The position numbers were made by a program, and so were the translations under genes. DNA of 64,000 nt from Alteribacillus sp041949975 (lineage in GTDB: Bacteria; Bacillota; Bacilli; Bacillales; Marinococcaceae): NCBI RefSeq assembly GCF_041949975.1, contig NZ_JBHFQG010000011.1, positions 42,448-106,447 on the forward strand, read 5' to 3'. The notes beneath the pieces are model-generated. The model made no database searches. It saw only the letters and a program-made list of their open reading frames with translations, and was not told the origin of the DNA. This document shows, in pieces, positions 61,843 to 64,000 of this stretch. The stretch's first letter is position 1, and each line of letters begins with the position of its first letter.

Positions 61843-62094
61843 ATGCACTTGGGCTGGTTAGTTTTGTGGTCATCATATTTTGGAAGGCAGCAAATGGCAG
61901 GTTGGTTTGGAAGGGGAGATATAATTTTTGAGGAAATACCTGAACCGGTTGTAACTTATGATGTGGATTTAAGCATGGGGGAAGGAATTAGTTTTAGGAT
62001 GAATAATGAAGTTCTTCCAGATACCTCTATACCTCTCCTATTGAAGTAAAAGAAGGAGATATCGTTAAAGTTACCAACTCTAATATGAAGTTTT
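61843..62094 (+). pseudogene. Possible cupredoxin-like or copper-binding protein fragment
   Basis: VLWSSYFGRQQMAGWFGRGD looks like the end of a TM anchor. It is followed by IIFEEIPEPVVTYDVDLSMG and FRMNNEVLPDTSIP, then after a one-base shift IEVKEGDIVKVTNSNMKF. The beta-strand text around IEVKEGDIVKV is typical of cupredoxin N-terminal strands. No copper-ligand region (Cys/His/Met) remains. Identity uncertain. Confidence 0.35.
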
Positions 62095-62116
62095 GATTTA
62101 AGAAGCTCATTGCTGT

Positions 62117-62146
62117 ATTTGACATATATACTATATGGGGTATATT
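62117..62146 (+). promoter_or_regulatory. Promoter with CsoR/CstR-like dyad before the rhodanese relic
   Basis: TTGACA, 18 bp and TATTAT form a good sigma-A promoter. Between the boxes, ATACTATATGGGGTAT (62127-62142) resembles the ATAC-C/G-tract-GTAT operators of CsoR/CstR-type repressors, which control copper or persulfide genes. The downstream relic encodes a rhodanese, a typical CstR target. Confidence 0.45.
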
Positions 62147-62206
62147 ATATACTCAATTAAAGTGAAAGCTCAATACGAAAAACATCACATTTGTACAGGA
62201 GGGAGA

Positions 62207-62546
62207 ATGGATGGAAACTTTTTTTCAAAGGGCTTTTGCTGATTGTTATTGTTTGGTTTTTGATGACTCGGTTCATGACTGTAAAGGGGTATCTCATATA
62301 AGCATCGAAGAAGCGAAAAATCGTTTGAAAGATAAGAATGCGCAATTTATAGATGTGAGAACACCAAATGAATATAAAGCTAATCATTAAAAACCTTTTA
62401 AAAATATTCCGTTATCGGAATTAGCCGACCGCACGAGAGAATTAGATAAAGAAAAAGATCCAAAACGGTATGCGAAGCAAAAAAGCTGCAAAAATATCCT
62501 CAAAAAACAAGGGTTTGAAAATGTCATAAACATTAATGGAGGATGA
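62207..62546 (+). pseudogene. Membrane-anchored rhodanese-domain protein, broken
   Basis: After AGGAGGG and ATG 62207, one frame encodes a TM anchor (KGLLLIVIVWFLMTRFMTV) and, after a shift, HISIEEAKNRLKDKNAQFID and VRTPNEYKANH, a TAA stop, then KPFKNIPLSELADRTRELDK and finally ILKKQGFENVININGG. The segment that should hold the catalytic Cys (C-x4-R loop) is deleted between DKEKD and KKAAK-like text. It is non-functional. Confidence 0.8.
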
Positions 62547-62619
62547 GTGACTGACTTAATTTTTCAATATTTTATACAGTACCCGGTAATCTAATAAAAC
62601 CAATGAAAGGGAGCTGAAA

Positions 62620-63192
62620 ATGTTGCATGAAAAAAGGTTTGATCCGAGTAAAGCTAATAAGCTTATAAGTGAGGAACGAATTAAACTTTTAAATCCAGAT
62701 AGTATCATTCTTGAACTTCCAATAAATGAAAATGATTTCATAGCAGACCTTGGAGCAGGAAATGGTTTTTTCACTGTACCAGCAGCTAAAGAAACGAATA
62801 AAACTGTTTATGCTGTTGATATTGAACCTAAAATGCTCGATATGTTAAAAGAAAGAACTGAAAACGAAGGTCTAACTAATATTGAATACGCTGTTAGCGA
62901 TCTAGAAGCTATTAATATAAAGGGTAATGCGGTAGACAAGGTGCTGGCAGCTTTTGTTCTTCATGAAGTAGGCAGTATCAAACAAGTACTCCATGAGATA
63001 AAGCGAATATTAAAACCCGGAGGGAAAGTTTTGCTGTTAGAATGGGAAGCTGTTGAAACAGAAGATGGACCTCCTCTTGAAATACGCTTATCTTCTGATG
63101 AGTTAAATAAGATGTTGCAAGAGAACGGTTTTCACACAAAGCTTATTCAGTTAAATGATTTTCATTATGCAATAAAAGCTGTTCCAAACTAA
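62620..63192 (+). CDS. Class I SAM-dependent methyltransferase (UbiE-like)
   Basis: 190 aa. SAM-binding motif I is FIADLGAGNGFFTVPAAKET (about residues 45-60); motif II is VYAVDIEPKMLDMLKER; later motifs are VLAAFVLHEVGSIKQVLHEI and LKPGGKVLLLEWE. Substrate unknown; the MenG/UbiE-type methyltransferases and arsenite methyltransferases share this pattern. The lack of Cys excludes ArsM. AAAGGGAG lies 7 bases before ATG 62620. Confidence 0.85.
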   Translation: MLHEKRFDPSKANKLISEERIKLLNPDSIILELPINENDFIADLGAGNGFFTVPAAKETNKTVYAVDIEPKMLDMLKERTENEGLTNIEYAVSDLEAINIKGNAVDKVLAAFVLHEVGSIKQVLHEIKRILKPGGKVLLLEWEAVETEDGPPLEIRLSSDELNKMLQENGFHTKLIQLNDFHYAIKAVPN

Positions 63193-63228
63193 ATACCTTC
63201 TCAATTTAACAGTAAGAGGTGTTATTTT

Positions 63229-63858
63229 ATGCATCATCCATGAGTAATCAATCAAGAGGTCGTGTACGGTCTCAAAGATGAGAGATGGATAAAAAATGCA
63301 GACCAAATAGGAATGAAAGGTAAAAAAGTAATACTCACGTTTGATGATGGACCAAGCCGACAATTGAATGCTATCTTAGACGTTTTAAAGGAAAAAAAGG
63401 TTCCAGCCGTTTTTTTCTGGCAATCAAAGATTCTTCATGCTCAAAGACCGTGGAAAAGAGTTATACAGGAAGGGCATGAAATAGGCTCCCATGCTCATAA
63501 TCATAAAAACTTAACTTCTTTAACAAAAGGCCAACAATATAAGCAAATAAAAATGAGTGTGGAAGTACTGCAAAAAATTACGGGAACCAACGTAAAATTT
63601 TTCAGACCGCCTTTTGGCCAATATAATGAAGATACAATGAACCTTCTAAAAACAATGGGATTAACGCCCGTTATGTGGGAAATCACTTCTTATGATTGGA
63701 AGCACAAGTCTTTTCCCGGTGTTATCATTAGAAATGTAGTGGACCATCTCAAGGAGGGGGCGATAATACTTTTGCACGAGGTAGAACAAACCTTATTTGT
63801 ACTTCCAGAGCTCATCGATCGAATAAGAGCAAAAGGGTACGAATTTACTTTTTTATAA
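63229..63858 (+). CDS. Polysaccharide deacetylase (NodB domain), in-frame TGA at codon 5
   Basis: CE4 deacetylase of about 200 aa. NodB motifs: VILTFDDGPSR (metal Asp and catalytic Asp), IGSHAHNHKNL (metal His pair; the usual HP is replaced by KN), FFRPPFGQYN and a late IILLHEVEQ. Function on chitin/peptidoglycan is inferred. The natural start seems to be ATG 63229 (AAGAGGTG 7 bases upstream), but TGA at 63241-63243 follows MHHP. Translation may instead start at GTG 63262, with AAGAGG 5 bases upstream, which leaves the domain complete. No signal peptide is visible. Confidence 0.75.
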
Positions 63859-63873
63859 ATTAGGTAAAAAGCA

Positions 63874-63880
63874 GTAAGCG
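63874..63880 (+). mobile_element. Left end of an IS66-type element
   Basis: GTAAGCG, the usual start of IS66 terminal repeats, lies 76 bases before the tnpA-like frame at 63956. The element runs off the right edge of the window. Right end and target duplication are not visible. Confidence 0.55.
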
Positions 63881-63955
63881 TAAAATAGATCACACCTTCT
63901 GATTGCCTAAGAATTTTGGGATAATCTCCTCAAGATCTAAAGAGGAGGTTTTGCG

Positions 63956-64000
63956 ATGGATCGATCGGAACACATAAAGATATGGGAGAAGCGCATCGCA
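63956..64000 (+). CDS. tnpA: IS66 accessory protein TnpA, 5' end only
   Basis: Fifteen codons remain, MDRSEHIKIWEKRIA, cut by the window end. The pattern (R..W..RI) is the usual beginning of the small IS66 TnpA protein, and AGAGGAGG lies 8 bases upstream. The rest of the element (tnpB, tnpC) should follow outside the window. Confidence 0.6.
   Translation, partial: MDRSEHIKIWEKRIA

Noticed and set aside
1..64000. CRISPR arrays, tRNA or rRNA genes, and cobalamin, SAM or T-box riboswitches.
   Set aside because: No regular short repeats, cloverleaf-like segments or recognisable aptamer motifs were seen by eye. A covariance-model search would be needed to exclude weak cases.

Overview
The window looks like chromosomal DNA of an endospore-forming, aerobic Bacillaceae bacterium. 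It carries a GerA-type germination operon, an SspP-type small acid-soluble spore protein, a Tgl spore transglutaminase, a YhcN/YlaJ sporulation lipoprotein and a Spo0E-like phosphatase. It also has a bacilliredoxin-like YtxJ, and Shine-Dalgarno sites close to AGGAGG. A probable ectoine hydrolase hints at a halophilic or haloalkaliphilic lifestyle (inference). Base composition is moderately AT-rich. I saw no rRNA, tRNA or CRISPR array.

Region 1 (1-15.1 kb) is a nearly complete early-cobalt ('anaerobic') cobalamin operon: cbiH60-cbiX-cbiJ-(IS110 remnant)-cbiC-cbiD-cbiET-cbiL-cbiF-cbiG-cbiA-cobA. It continues into a BtuC-like permease, a BtuF-like lipoprotein, a NicO-type Ni/Co transporter and bluB, and closes with a strong terminator at 15042-15080. 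The order is the one I recall for the Bacillus megaterium cobI operon. Most genes overlap by 4-11 bp, which implies translational coupling. The set covers sirohydrochlorin formation, cobalt insertion, ring contraction, methylations, a,c-amidation, lower-ligand synthesis and probably cobalt/corrinoid uptake. No ABC ATPase for the BtuCF pair is present.

Region 2 (15.2-34.4 kb) mixes intact housekeeping genes with many broken ones. Intact genes include a YogA-like oxidoreductase, a Spo0E-like protein, a TrkA-N potassium channel, an RlmI-type rRNA methyltransferase, YtxJ, a Rieske/FAD oxidoreductase, a ThDP enzyme, an M50-like protease, a DUF421 protein, an MFS exporter behind a Fur-box-like site, and an acetyltransferase. 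Broken genes include a SIMPL-domain protein, IS21 istAB, an auxin-efflux-type carrier, a hemerythrin, a GNAT protein and a chemotaxis-receptor tail.

Region 3 (34.4-48.5 kb) holds the most unusual object. A DsbA/FrnE-like thiol oxidoreductase has an in-frame TGA exactly where the first cysteine of its CxxC motif belongs, followed by a small stem-loop compatible with a bacterial SECIS element. It could be a selenoprotein, or a nonsense mutant. The region also has sspP, a DoeA-like peptidase, a PucR regulator, tgl, a patatin, a K+ channel fragment, yhcN, a LysR regulator, a thioesterase, a TRIC channel, yuiD and a DUF4363/DUF421 pair.

Region 4 (48.5-64 kb) contains cysJI (assimilatory sulfite reductase), a frameshifted protein kinase, a CzrA-like zinc sensor convergent with CzcD (whose promoter region carries an ArsR-type palindrome), uvsE and the gerA-type operon in A-C-B order. 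It ends in a decayed stretch (DUF3231, cupredoxin-like and rhodanese remnants), a UbiE-like methyltransferase, a polysaccharide deacetylase and the left end of an IS66-type element running off the window. About a dozen genes are frameshifted or truncated. This suggests real accessory-gene decay, though some single frameshifts could be sequencing errors.
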